Part shown: positions 24,853-62,837 of the stretch, one piece after another
How the letters are laid out: every line of letters begins with the position of its first letter
Position numbering within the stretch: the stretch's first letter is position 1
DNA from: Paguma larvata
Lineage: Eukaryota > Chordata > Mammalia > Carnivora > Viverridae
Length of the DNA stretch: 64,000 nucleotides
Assembly: GCA_030068075.1 (NCBI GenBank)
Contig: CM057834.1
Location: 96,613,119 to 96,677,118 of the forward strand
Direction of reading: 5' to 3'
Made by a program: the position numbers and the translations under genes
Notes under the pieces: generated by a model
What the model was told of the DNA's origin: nothing
The model's database searches: none
Seen by the model: only the letters and a program-made list of their open reading frames with translations

Positions 24853-27800
24853 GGACCGTTTAGATGGGTTAAAGGTAGTAGCAGTTGACAAGAGTTTATC
24901 AGTCTCCACAATGTCTTCAGTGTAGCTTTTCCAGTTTTACAGACGCCTCTCCCCCTTTGAAAGCCAGGCAGAAAGTCGGATCCCCCCTCCCTCCAGATCC
25001 TGGGGTGCCTGGGCTCCCCGTGTGTGCTGGCCTCTCCCCGCCACTGTCCCTTACCCTGCCTCCCAGACACACGTGCTGCAAACACCACGGAGCCCCTTTG
25101 CACAGCGGTGTCTGAGCCCCATTAAAGGCAGGAGAGATTTTAGGAGATGGTGCTAGGGTCTCGAATTACCCCAGGATTGCGAGCACCCCCACGTACTCGG
25201 CAGGACATGAGGAACGGCCAGCATGAAGGGTGCACAGAGGGGCGGCTCAGTCTGGGGGCTCCCCCACATCCACACACCGCACCTGCCCCCCTCACGTCAG
25301 TGTGCCCCGTTGCGTGGGTACAGAGAGAAGAAATCACCCTCCACGCTCTGCCTTTATCCCCCGCCTGCCATCCACTTCCTGTGTGTGCTGACTAACGGCA
25401 TTTCTCTTCCCAGGAACGGATGCCCTGAAACCCCCGCCTTCTGAAGCTGCTTCCAGGGAGACACCCAGATGTCCTGAAGGGCCCCAAGGGGAGGCCACGG
25501 GACTGTCGGTTGAAGGAACACCACCACGTTCCAGGCTGTGGATACCGTTTCGTCTCACCCAGGAAGGAGACAGACGAGGTAGGGCCGTAGGCCACAGCCT
25601 GTGAGGGTAACGGGTTCTCCTGGGTTTGGGCCACGGTCAGACATGCCTGTGTAGACAGACTGCTACTCGTCGGCGCCCTTGTGGGGACATCACTGTGGTA
25701 CAGGCTGGAGCAGCGCGGCTGAGGGGAGACCAGAACGTAGAGGAACACGGGGCACCTGCAACCTACAGTATTTCTATCGGCTACATGCTAACTTGGAATT
25801 AAGTAGATACAAAAGAAATAGTTCTACTGACCGAGCATTTGAAGATGGGGTGTGTCGTTGCTGAACGCTGGTCTCTAACGTCCCTTGGAAAGAACTCAGG
25901 GTTTTCCCACACCCGGATGAAAACCCGAACGTGCTTACCAGTCTCGGAACTGAGTCCCCTTCTGGTAAAGAACGTTGTTCTAGGAATCACAACATGGCTG
26001 TCTGGGTGACTTGATTTTACTACCTGAACCTCAGCTTTCCAGCTTACGCCCTTGTCCGTGACCGACCAAACACGGGCCTTGCCCTAACGGGTGAGTGTGG
26101 ACTTCCAAGCCACTTTTCAGAGGTTCTAGTTCGTCAAAACCTCTACCTACTTGATCTGTTAGACCACTTCTAACACCAGGGACCACGTCCCGTTCACTGG
26201 GATCATTTACGACAGACGGCTGACGCATAAGCCAGCATTTTCAGCAATTTTAAGTAAGAGTCCAAAGCTCATAAAATTTTCAACGGAATACTTCGCTTTC
26301 TTTGAAAACGTTCACATTGGGAACCTTTCTTGATGACGTATCTACAAGTTTAAATTCCACGATTAGTCAGCTCACGTGTGATTGGCGGTCGGCAGGGACA
26401 AGGACCGTCACGCATCGTCTCGGGCAGAGGTGGAAGCCAGGACTCTCACCGAGTGGATACTGTGAAGGCCGGAGATTGAATAACCCAGACGGTACTGAAA
26501 AATAAGCAGCTTCTAGATGGATTATAGTTTGCACGTTTTTGTAAGAAATTACAAAATGTAGTTTGAAAATCATTCTGGCCCACAGGTTACTCATGGTGCC
26601 CTCAAATGTGCCTTTGCGTCAGTCTGTGGGCAAGGGGCCACCCAGACGTGGATGCTGGGGACCATCCCTACAGCCGGCGCCTGTGGTTATGACCAGGGGA
26701 AGAGGTCCAGAGGGACCACGGAAACTGGCCAACAGGGCCACCTACTCTCAGGGCGTCGTCATCCTTCCGAATGGTCCATGTCGGACACTCCTAACCCTCT
26801 GAAGCCTCTCTGGATCCTGACACAGCACCCACCCGGCTCTCTCCACGGAGGGCGCGGCAGTGGGGGGACACGCGATTTTTAAACTTCATTCCCCCCTACG
26901 TTTTGGCTTTGTGACTGGGTATCTGAATACCTTCCGTGTCTAGCCCTGGGACCCGCCTGCCCCGCTGTCGGTAAGGGAGACTCTAAAGCCGACCGGACCG
27001 AATAAGGATGCCCTTTGTGACCGGGTGCACGTCCAGCGTTTGTGCTCAGAGAATCCGTGAACAGGTCACCGGAGAGGCACGTCTCGGACGCGGGCACAAA
27101 AAGCTTGCTGTGCTGTGCGCGGAAGTCCCTGCTCTCCCTTAATACAACTTGTCTTGGTGCCGGACTCGGGGTCCGGCGCACCGAGTGAGAACCTCCCCGG
27201 CCTCCAGGCTCCGCTGCCAGCTGTCCACACGCGGGGCCGGGCGGGCGCGGCCAACAGCAGAAAGGCCGCGGCTGGGAAAAGCTCCGGGGCAGTAGACCCC
27301 ATCGGCATTAGTCCCTGGGCTGTCCTCAGCGGGCCCACGTGGGACTATGAACGGGCTCCGCTCACGCCAGGGTCAAGGGCGGGACGTAGCAACGCAAGAG
27401 CCAGCACTGCACTCTCCCCGCGTGGATCCGTCCACGACGGCGCCCTGAGCGCGTGGCGCCACTTCCCGGACACGGGGGTCGTGAGAGCATCTGTCGGCAG
27501 TGTCCTTCAGAACCGAACGTGGCAGAGAACAGGAGCACAGGAGACTGGCATCCAAGGCCAGGTCTTTCTGTCGGAGCCAAATGGCAAATTAACTCTGAGG
27601 AGCGGCGTCGCAAGGGCTTACGCGTCGATGCAACAGAGACCAGTCTCGTCGCTGTGTGGTCGCAAAGGGAAGATTTCCTTCAGCTTCACGTGAGATATTG
27701 TCACATTGTGTAAATCGACAGAAATGTTACCTAATTCCAAAAAGGGCACCTGGGCCACACAGACCGATGACAGCTGTCAGAGTCCAAGGCACGCGCCCCA

Positions 27801-28129
27801 TTTCCCGGACACTTGGAGGGTTTGTTTTTTACTACTAGTCTTTCTTTACGAACGAACACCCGTTTGGCTGTTGCGCGTCACCTCTCGTGGCAGGAAAGGC
27901 ATCTCCTCAGGCTATCGCATTTCTGAGCGGGCCACCCGCCCGGCCCCCCGATGCCAGCTCTCCTGTCACCTTACACGTCTGTAATAATTGGGCAAATTAC
28001 TACACGCAGGCTAACGGCACCTAAGTCAGGACTCCCAGAAGGACGCGCCGAACACCCAGGAGCTCACGGCGAGTGTGCCCCCGCCCCCCCGCCCGCCGCC
28101 AACTCTGTGCAATCAATGACGACACCAGG
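24853..28129. other. Intergenic DNA between CUL1 and EZH2 3' ends
   Basis: 3.3 kb with no recognised gene, SINE or polyadenylated transcript unit. Composition is mixed GC/AT. Open frames are short and lack family resemblance. Confidence 0.6.
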
Positions 28130-28142
28130 AAGAAGTTCAAGT

Positions 28143-54416
<26,274 letters not shown>

Positions 54417-55011
54417 CTAGAAGAGAAAACATAAAATGGACTCGTAAGAATAAAAAGACCGCCTGAGGCTGCAGCCATCACACTCTAGAGGGACACTGCC
54501 CCCTGAAATCATTTTGAAAAGGAAATTCCTTTAGTTAAGACAACAAAGTTCCTAAAACCAAGAAGGATTCTCTCCTTTTCACTCTTCTAGAGTGAAAAAA
54601 GAAATGTTTCAGATTTTGCAAATTTCCAAAAGCCTCCAATCCTTCCCATACTTACCAACATCAATCAGAATCAAAAACTGTATTTGTTAGCCTCGGGTCA
54701 GCTGCTCCTTGCTTCCACTATCAGCTAAATTTCCTAGCTTGGTGCTTAGTTTCTTTTCCATCTCGACCATGTGGAATAATAACATATACACCAAATACGA
54801 CTCTTAAAAACCTCACTTAATAAGAAAATGGAAACTACTGGGTTCACCTTTCTTATCTTTATCCTCCCTTTAAAAAAAAACAAAACAAAACCCAAGCATC
54901 ATTTGCTGATACTACCAGACGGAAAACAAATATGAAGGGAAAGAACAGATCTGAATTCAATCACAACAAAACAGTCCTATCAATTCTGCAAATGTATAAT
55001 CTCGAAATTAA

Positions 55012-55260
55012 TAATAATAGGTAATATTATTAGGCACTTTCTACATGCGAGGCACTATTTTAAACACATTACATGTCTTATCACATTTTGTCCTCGTTAC
55101 AACACTGTAAGATGGGGACTAATTCCTAAGTCCCCATTTTACAGGTGAGAAAAGTCACATAAACATAAGGTAAGTAACCGGCCCAAAGCCGTACATTAAT
55201 TAGACAGGGCTAGAATTTAAACCCAGAGAGAAAGTTGGCCTCTGGAGCCTCTGCTCTTCC
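55012..55260 (-). repeat. MIR, reverse, near full length
   Basis: 'ttattaggcactttctacat', 'ccattttacaggtgagaaaa', 'ggtaagtaaccggcccaaag' in reversed MIR order. EZH2 intron 3. Confidence 0.88.
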
Positions 55261-56164
55261 CCGCTGCACGTACTGCCGTTACCGTATCTCCTACCGTATC
55301 TCTATTAACATTTAAGTGCACAGACTCCCTTGAAATACCATATTTCATCCAACCTACGATGACATCAATTTCAAGGCATTCCATTACTTTCTGTATCACT
55401 ACGAAAATAATGTTGCCAGTTAAACTGTAACATAATGCTTTCTTATCACGGCAATTCTAAGATGCATTCCAGTTTCAGATGTTAAAACGTTCAAAATTTC
55501 GCATCTTTGATTCTATGAAATACGGTAAAAATCTGTGCCCAACTAACCACAGCACCTTCTCTCCCGTCTAGGAATCCAGCTTCTCTTAAGGAGCCCCGTT
55601 ACCCAATTATCAGGCTTCCAAGAACCTTCTCAAAAACACCTGTGGACATCTATTTATAATCTACGATCGGTGAAAATAAAGTAAAAAAGAAGAGATAGTA
55701 AAACAAAACAGAAAATCATATATATACACGCACATAATTATTAAATGTTTAATTTTTATTTGAGAGGTCTTAAAAATAGCAGGGCTAGATTTGGTGAAAC
55801 CGCAGTGAACATCTCTGGCGCACAGGCCACGCCCGGCCCTGGGCACCACATCAGGCCAGCGGGGGGGGGGGCGATGCTGCAATGGTCGGTCACAGTCACT
55901 GCAGCACAACAGTTCCTTCCTGGTGGAAGTACAGGTTTAAAGATCAGAGTAGTTAGGAAGAACTGTGACAGCGATTAATCCATTAATTTGCTTTCCAAAA
56001 GGGCAAAGATAACTATCATGGTGCTAGAAAGCTCATCGCTCAAGGTAATGAGAAGGTAGGGATAGTTCACTAATACTCCGGAGCCACGATCTTTCCCTGT
56101 TCCGCACTTTGGCCTCTGATACAATTCTTCATCCATCCGTCCAATAATCCAACAATATCAGCAG
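55261..56164. other. EZH2 intron 3, unique
   Basis: Nothing recognised; G-run at 55861-55871. Confidence 0.55.
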
Positions 56165-56360
56165 TTAACATTTATTGAGCACGTACTATGTTGCAGGCAC
56201 TGTGCTAAGTGCTTTCTATACATCTTAACCACTCCTCATGTCAGCCTTTAGCGTCACCACCTCACAAATGAGGAGGAGACTGAGGTTCAAGAAGTTCAGT
56301 AACTTGCCTAGTCAGAAAGATAGTCAGTTACCAAGCCAGGAAGGAAGCCGAAGTCTGCCT
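56165..56360 (-). repeat. MIR, reverse
   Basis: 'aacatttattgagcacgtac', 'aggcactgtgctaagtgctt', 'acaaatgaggaggagactga' in order. Confidence 0.9.
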
Positions 56361-58036
56361 CCGACACCCAAGAGCTTCCTGGCTGTGCCAGGCACCTGCC
56401 CTGGAGCAGCTCCCGGGGCAAACAAACAAGCACGGCTGTGTACCGGGGGCCACACGGGAGGGGCGCCTCCTCCCCCAGGCCCTTCCCTTGTTCCTGGTAT
56501 TACCAAGGTGCCTCTCCTCCTCCTACCTAACTGGGGAACTTTGGGGCAAGGAGTGGTTATAATTACTGAATCGAGTAGGATACACTGTCCGGTGATTCTA
56601 AGTGCAAAGTAACTGTAATTTCTCACAAAAAAAAAATTAGAGTTGTGAGGTTTTGTTTTACACTTGGGGGAAGTATATTAACACCGTGACTTGAACTCTC
56701 AGGATTGGCCTCCTTCAAAGCTTGGGGGCTGGGGGAGAGCGCGCTGACCCCCAAGTCTCCTTTACCCACCTGCATTACTACTCCGCATCTGAACCCAAGG
56801 TCATACTTAAGGTCAGACAGCTTAATCTCCGATCCCACTACTAGACAGGGAGGGACGCTGGCCGTGCCCCATCTGTTTGCTCTAAGGATGTACAAAATGC
56901 TCTGAATCTACTGAAGGAGTCCGCTCATTTCTTCCCCTGAACAGAAAGAACTTCGAGAAGCGCAGAAGATGGCAAAGGCTGTAGTACCTCGTGCTGAAGT
57001 ACTACCTCCCACCTCACACCTGTCATACCATGACCCCGTCACCTCAATCCTGAGCCCTGCAGTCACCAAGGGACCAGAAATAAGCTCTCTTGAGAGCAAA
57101 AGCGGCTGAGACAGTGTGGTTTTACCTGTCTCGCAATGATACTCAGCACAGTGTCTCAAAAAAGAGTAGGCACTCAAAAAATGTTTCTGAATGAACAGAC
57201 TGCAATTGCTGATTTTGCCTACTGGAGATTTGCTCCAATTTCTCTGTAAAGCTAAGAGAGCCCCTACTTAGGGGACTGAAGGCCTACGCCCACACCTCAT
57301 GATCTGTGCAGTGTCTCTAGAAACCGATCCCATTCCTTACCTACTAGCCTTAACTAATAACCTTGTTCCTTTCATTTATGAATACTATTCAAATGCAAAA
57401 GCATTTGTTGGTAAAACAAGTTTGGGAAATTTTATTTATTGACTTAACAGAAAAATTACTCAAAAAATTCCAGTTACTTACCAGTAACTTTTTTTTCTTT
57501 GAAAATGTATCATCCTTGACAGTTTATGTAATTAAGTCTCATACTACTCAGAATACTGAAAAGGATTTTGACCTCATGGGTCTCCAAAGCATTTTACCTG
57601 ATCACAGTCAAGTGTCCTGGACTCAGGAACTCACTAGGAGACCTACACATCCACACATAAAATTCTCCAATTCTGGTTCTTACTTGAGGATCACACGAGG
57701 AAATTATTATAGATTCATCATCATCAGTGGTACATACAGAAGGAAAAAAACTATATCGGTTTATCAAGGATGCTACATTTTCAGAGAAACACAGCTTACT
57801 GGTAAGTAACTGGGTTCCTCTGAGGATGGATAGACTTACATCAACCAGCTGGTACAATAGGCGACTGTGTGGCTGGACCACTGGGAGCTGGAGAGGGAAG
57901 TCAAGCCAAAAATAGTAGTTGTAGGAGGACACAACCAAACTGAGACTCTTGGCAGAAGGCTGGTTCCAAGTAAAAACTGTGTTATGGAAAATCGTAGAGG
58001 GAAGAGCAGGTGAATGGCCTGCAGGGAAGGGAAAGA
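56361..58036. other. EZH2 intron 3, unique
   Basis: 1.7 kb. EZH2 exon 3 was searched for and not found. No repeat recognised. Confidence 0.55.
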
Positions 58037-58160
58037 AATTAACACACCCTACTATGTGCCAAGCACTGTGCTAGAGACTTTATCAAAGTTAACTTCTTTA
58101 AAATTCACCACTACCCTATGAGGTCGGTATGACTCCCCATTTCACAGTGGGACATCCCAA
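58037..58160 (-). repeat. MIR fragment, reverse
   Basis: 'actatgtgccaagcactgtg' and 'ccctatgaggtcggtatgac' match reversed MIR. Confidence 0.85.
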
Positions 58161-59835
58161 AGGAAAACGGCCATGCCATTTGGTCTTTGAACAGTCTTTA
58201 ACATCAGAAGGGTTAGGTCCAACTTCCGGAGAGTAGGGGGGAAAAAATACAGTTAGCCAAGTTAAAAATATTCTTGGATACTGGTTGGTCCATTTCATTC
58301 ATGCCAGAGACACAATGAACTGTTGATATTGTCTAATCTCCTTCAGCCTTTCCAAGTAAAAACAGTAAGGAACTATCTCACACCTAAGAGGTAGGAAAGA
58401 AAGGGCCAACTGCCACCCGAACCAGAGAAAAGCTGAGGATGAGTCCTGAAACTGCCTCTGTTCTTCAAAATCGCAGCAGAGAAAAAGAGAACACACCCAA
58501 ATTTCACATCGGCCAGCCCTTCTGGTGAAAATGAGAGGGTACGTAATTTAATTTCAGACCATTTTGATGCAAAGCAAGTCTTACAGAAAAAAAAATGGAA
58601 TGAGACAAATACCAAGTCTGGGTCAAGAGAAGCTAGAGAGAAGGGAGTCCCTCCGCAGACCTCGGGAGCTGATTAGGAGACGGGGAGTCCAAGAGACACG
58701 AGGCTCCAGCAGGACAGGGTCAGAAATAACCACCAGGAAGAAAACTTCCTCCCTGGGATCCTGACGCGGACATATTTAGTACAAGGGGCGAATGGAGGGT
58801 GTTGGAGCTAAGGACTCAGGGTGGCTCATACCAGGTTGTACAGTGTTTCCACTGGTCAGTACGTGACAGAGCCGTCCCCGACTGGGGAGAGAACCTCTGC
58901 CTACAACACAGGGCTCCTGCTGGAGTTCACTCGAGCCTCACAGAAAGATCTCGTCCTCTGAGGGCCAGTTCCTATGCTTCTTAGAAAACACACACACACA
59001 CACACACGCATTTAACACAGAACGCAGAACATTTGGAATGCAATTTCAGGAAATGTCGACTCTTAAATCTCTCTCCTGCATCTAATTTCAAAGCCTGATC
59101 CTGAATGAAAACAACCATAAAAATATCCATCTCATTAATCCTGTTAAAACCCAATGCACAGGGAAAACCCGATGTGGTCGGGGCCGGAAGGGGGCTATAT
59201 TAAATCATCCCTCACAATCTGCAGCTGTGCTACAAACTCCAGTTTTGCTAAAACAACTGCGAATCAGAAACTGAACAAGTCAATACATAAGTTAAACTAT
59301 AAAACACACAAAAGGCACAGAAGCAGGTAACTGGAACCATGCGAACTCAAATGCCCAACTCAAAAGTAGTCCTCTGAGCAAGAAATTATGACCATTTGTC
59401 ACTGAAAAAATAAAAACAAGCAAAAACTAAGTCACGGAAGACAGAGTTTTACTTAAGCCCCTGGTCTCCCTAAGCCGTGGCTCCGTGACTGTCCTGGAGC
59501 CTTGCTTCCAGGAGTGGACGTGGGGCGGAACAAGACAGGGCAGCAGCGGCCCGAGTTCCGGTAGAGGCCAGACCGGCGCCAGGCCGTGGTCTCGGAGAAG
59601 CGTGGAGTCCTGGCTCAGGCAGCAGATCCGCTCAAGGGCCCACCAATCCGGGAGGCCAACTCGGCTGGCCTTTGCAGGAAAGATCTGTGACTGCTCCTTT
59701 ACTGTTCACTGGCTACTTAAGTAGCGTTGAAGCAACTAGAAAGCTAAACAGAAAAATATTAAAAACCAAATCCCTCACTCACTTTTTATACCAGAGGAAA
59801 TTCTTAATAGGTTAAATATTAAAATATGTAAGTGA
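58161..59835. other. EZH2 intron 3, unique, with (CA)n at 58988-59008
   Basis: Short CA microsatellite; otherwise nothing recognised. Confidence 0.55.
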
Positions 59836-59940
59836 GGGGCAAGTGGCGGGCTCAGTCAGTGGAGCATGTGACTCTTGATCTTGGGGTTGTGAGTTCCAGC
59901 CCTGTGTTGGGTAGAGAGATTGGTTAAAAATAAAATCTTC
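59836..59940 (+). repeat. Short carnivore tRNA SINE
   Basis: 'tgactcttgatcttggggtt', 'gagttccagccctgtgttgg', tail 'aaaaataaaatcttc'; first of a nine-element same-orientation cluster. Confidence 0.85.
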
Positions 59941-59941
59941 A

Positions 59942-60119
59942 GGGGCGCGTGGGTGGCTCAGGTGGTTGAGCCCAGCGTCGGGCTCTACACAGACATCACA
60001 GAGCCTGCTTGGGACTCTCTCTCTCCCTCTCTCTCTGACTCTCCCCCACGCACATGCACCCACATGCTCTCTCTCGACAATAAATTTAAAAAAATAAAAA
60101 TAAAATAAAATAAAATCTT
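59942..60119 (+). repeat. Felid SINE with internal deletion
   Basis: Head 'ggggcgcgtgggtggctcag' jumps directly to 'cagcgtcgggctctacac', so about 45 bases are missing; tail has ATAAA repeats. Confidence 0.9.
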
Positions 60120-60121
60120 TA

Positions 60122-60335
60122 GAGGCGCCTGGATGGCCTCTAAAGTTAAGCCTCTGACTTCAGCCTCAGGTCATGATCACGATGGCTTCTGAGTTCAAGC
60201 CCAGCGCCCAGCTCTGTGCTGATAGTATAGAACCTGCTTGCGATGGTGACTCTCCCTCTCTCTCCACCCCCCTTCCCTGTGTGCACACTCTCTTCTCTCT
60301 CAAAATAAACTTAAAAAAATTTTTTAAATCTATAA
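60122..60335 (+). repeat. Felid SINE
   Basis: 'gaggcgcctggatggcctct' head, 'aggtcatgatcacgatggc', tail 'caaaataaacttaaaaaa'. Confidence 0.9.
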
Positions 60336-60445
60336 AGAATAAATAAAAATAAATATAAACGTGAAAACTAAAAGGACAGATAGAGATGTTATTATAATCT
60401 TTACTTTCTAAGCCTTTAGAAACACAGAAATCAAAAGAAATTCTA

Positions 60446-60672
60446 GGGGCGCCTGGGTGGCTCAGTCGGTTAAGAGTTCGACTTCAGCTCAGGTCATGAT
60501 CTTGTGGTTTGGGAGTTCGAGCCCTGCATCGGGCTCTTGTGCAGACAGCTCAGAGCCTGGAGCCTGCTTCTGATTCTATGTCTCCCCTCTCTCTCTGCCC
60601 CTCCCCTCCTTGCTTGTGTGCTCTCTCTCTCTCTCTCTCCCAAAAATAAATAAAAATTGTAAAAAATTTAAA
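60446..60672 (+). repeat. Felid SINE
   Basis: 'ggggcgcctgggtggctcag' head, intact body, 'caaaaataaataaaaattg' tail. Confidence 0.95.
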
Positions 60673-60836
60673 AAAAAGAAATCTAATTTGACTATGTAAA
60701 CATTTAAAACTTCTATAAACCAGTATTTGCCTAGTAGTATGAATAAAGATTTTCTTCTTTTCTCTCTACAAGATATATCCTACTATTTTGAAATTCCTAA
60801 TATGCCCAGTCATCTTTTAAAATGTAAGACAATCTT

Positions 60837-61015
60837 GGGGTGCCTGCGTGGCTCAGCTGGTTGAGCCGCCTTGATTTCAACTCTGGTCATGATCCCAGGG
60901 TCGTGGGATTGAACGCTGAGTCGGGGTCTGCACTGAGCATGGAGCCTCTTTGGGACTGTCTCTCTCTTCCTTTGCCCTCTCCCCCTCTCATGCTCTCCCT
61001 GTCCAAAATTTTTAA
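60837..61015 (+). repeat. Felid SINE
   Basis: 'ggggtgcctgcgtggctcag' head; body with 'ggtcatgatcccagggtcg'. Confidence 0.9.
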
Positions 61016-61017
61016 AA

Positions 61018-61247
61018 GGGGCGCCTGGATGGCTCGGTCATTTAAGCATTAACTCTTGATTTTGGCTCAGGTCATGATCTCACAGTTCGTGCCCTATGTC
61101 GGATTCAGTGCTGAAGGGTGGAACCTACTCGGGATTCTGTCTCTGCCCCCTCCCCACACACACGAACATGCTCTCAACACATGCACGTTCTCTCTCTCTC
61201 TCTCTCTCAAAATTAATAAACTTAAAAAAAATTTTTTAAATAAAAAT
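61018..61247 (+). repeat. Felid SINE
   Basis: 'ggggcgcctggatggctcgg' head, two bases after the previous copy; tail 'ctcaaaattaataaactt'. Confidence 0.93.
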
Positions 61248-61302
61248 TTAAAGTGAGATTTGCTCACATCTGAGAAAACTTAAAAATAAGTGAATAAAGC
61301 TT

Positions 61303-61500
61303 TGGGGCGCCTGGGTGGCTCAGTCGTTTTCAGCTCAGGTCATGATCTCATGGTTGATGAGTTCAAGCCCACCTCGGGCTCTCTGCAGTCAGTGCAGAGT
61401 CTGCTTCAAACCCTCTGTCCCCCTCTCTGCCCCTCCCCTGCTCACACGTTCTCTCTCCCTCTCAAAAATAAACAAACATTTTTAAAAACTTTTTAATAAA
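61303..61500 (+). repeat. Felid SINE with short internal deletion
   Basis: 'ggggcgcctgggtggctcag' head runs straight into 'tcgttttcagctcaggtca', skipping part of the tRNA-like region; tail 'caaaaataaacaaacatt'. Confidence 0.92.
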
Positions 61501-61553
61501 ACTTTCATAAACCAAAATATACTAGAAATAATACCAAAATGGGAAGAGGGGGG

Positions 61554-61599
61554 AATTTTAATAGATCCTACACCCTAATTTTAATAGATCCAACACCCT
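61554..61599 (+). repeat. 23-bp tandem duplication
   Basis: 'aattttaatagatcc' units at 61554-61576 and 61577-61599, differing at one base (cctac/ccaac). Confidence 0.9.
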
Positions 61600-61836
61600 A
61601 GCAGTCACTTCAGAGAAGAAATATAAACAGACAATAGAAACTTAACCTCACTGATTGAGTAAGAAAAGCGAAGAAACCGTAGTAACGTCTTAACAATCAC
61701 ATTGACAAAGATCCAAAAGACTAGTATTATGCATTGGGAACAGAGAGGAACAGACACCCGTAAACAGCTGGTAAGGTGCAGGTGGAAAATCTCTTGGGGG
61801 AACAATGTGGTAACATCTATAAAAATTTAACTATGT

Positions 61837-62023
61837 GGCGCGCCTGGGTGGCTCAGTCGGTTGAGCGTATTGGACTCTTGATATCGGCTCAGGTCATGAT
61901 CCCAGGGTTGCGCGACTGAGCCCCGCTTTGGGCTCTGCGCTGAGGTTGGAGAATTCTCTCTCTCCCTCTCTCTGCCCCTCTCACTGCCTTGCACTCTCCC
62001 TAAAATTAAAAAAAAAAAAATTT
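61837..62023 (+). repeat. Felid SINE nested in L1
   Basis: 'ggcgcgcctgggtggctcag' head; A13 tail. Confidence 0.94.
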
Positions 62024-62183
62024 AATATGCATATCCTCTTGACCAAGAAATCCTATTTGTAGGAACTTCTATAAAATTACTCAAATATATACAGATGTAC
62101 AATGAAGGGCATTCACTAAAATACTAATTGCAAAAATAAAAAATTGAAAAATAAATGTTTTAGCAATTAATAAGAATAGGGCA

Positions 62184-62334
62184 GGGAGCCTGGGTGGCTC
62201 AGTCACTTGAGCTTGCCCAGGTCGGGCTCCGTGCTGAGCCTGAAGCCTACTTGGGATTCTCTTTCTCCTTCTCTCTGCCCTCCCTGCTCACACCCTTGCT
62301 CTTTCAAAAATAAACAAACATTAAAAAAAAAAAG
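62184..62334 (+). repeat. Felid SINE with internal deletion, nested in L1
   Basis: 'gggagcctgggtggctcagt' head jumps to 'gcccaggtcgggctccgtgc'; tail 'caaaaataaacaaacatt'. 'aagaatagggca' flanks both sides (62171-62182 and 62333-62344) as target-site duplication. Confidence 0.94.
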
Positions 62335-62479
62335 AATAGGGCAATAAACGATGGCATATCAAAGTTATCAAACACTGCATTCTTAGCAAATGAGGACCTG
62401 GACAGATGATTTAAAGTGACAGTCCAAAATTGGGGGGGTGGGGGGAGAGAAGATGGGCAAAATGAGTGAGGGGAGGGAG

Positions 62480-62690
62480 AGACAGGCTTCTAGCTGTGGA
62501 AAAGGTCACAGGAATAACAGGCACAACATAGGGAATGTGGCCGACGGCACGGAAACAGTATATGGAGACAGATGGGGGACTACACCTGCAGTGAGCACAG
62601 CATGAGGCACAGAGAAGATAAATCACTAGGGTGTCCACCTGAAACTAACGGAATATTATGTGTCAACTACATTTTTTAAAAAAATTTTTG
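62480..62690 (+). repeat. Possible LINE 3' tail
   Basis: 'acatagggaatgtgg' and 'gtccacctgaaactaacgga' resemble a widespread mammalian L1 3' tail; tentative. Confidence 0.4.
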
Positions 62691-62740
62691 TTTAAGTGAT
62701 GGTCCAAATTGGCAGGCACATTTTATCTGGCCAGTAACCT

Positions 62741-62837
62741 TTTATTTTTTAAGTAAGCTCCACACCCAACGTGGAGCTTGAACTCAGGACCTTGATATTA
62801 AGAATCTTAGTTTGGACTGAGCCAGCCTGGGCACCCC
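62741..62837 (-). repeat. Short carnivore tRNA SINE, reverse
   Basis: 'tttattttttaagtaagctc', 'tggagcttgaactcaggac', to 'gagccagcctgggcacccc'. Confidence 0.8.

Larger units (their letters stand above)
61600..62420 (+). repeat. L1 (old L1M) 3' region, split by two SINEs
   Basis: 'acattgacaaagatccaaaa', 'aacaatgtggtaacatctat', then after the first SINE 'tcctcttgaccaagaaatcc' and after the second 'aaacgatggcatatcaaag' continue one L1 3' end in order. Confidence 0.8.
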
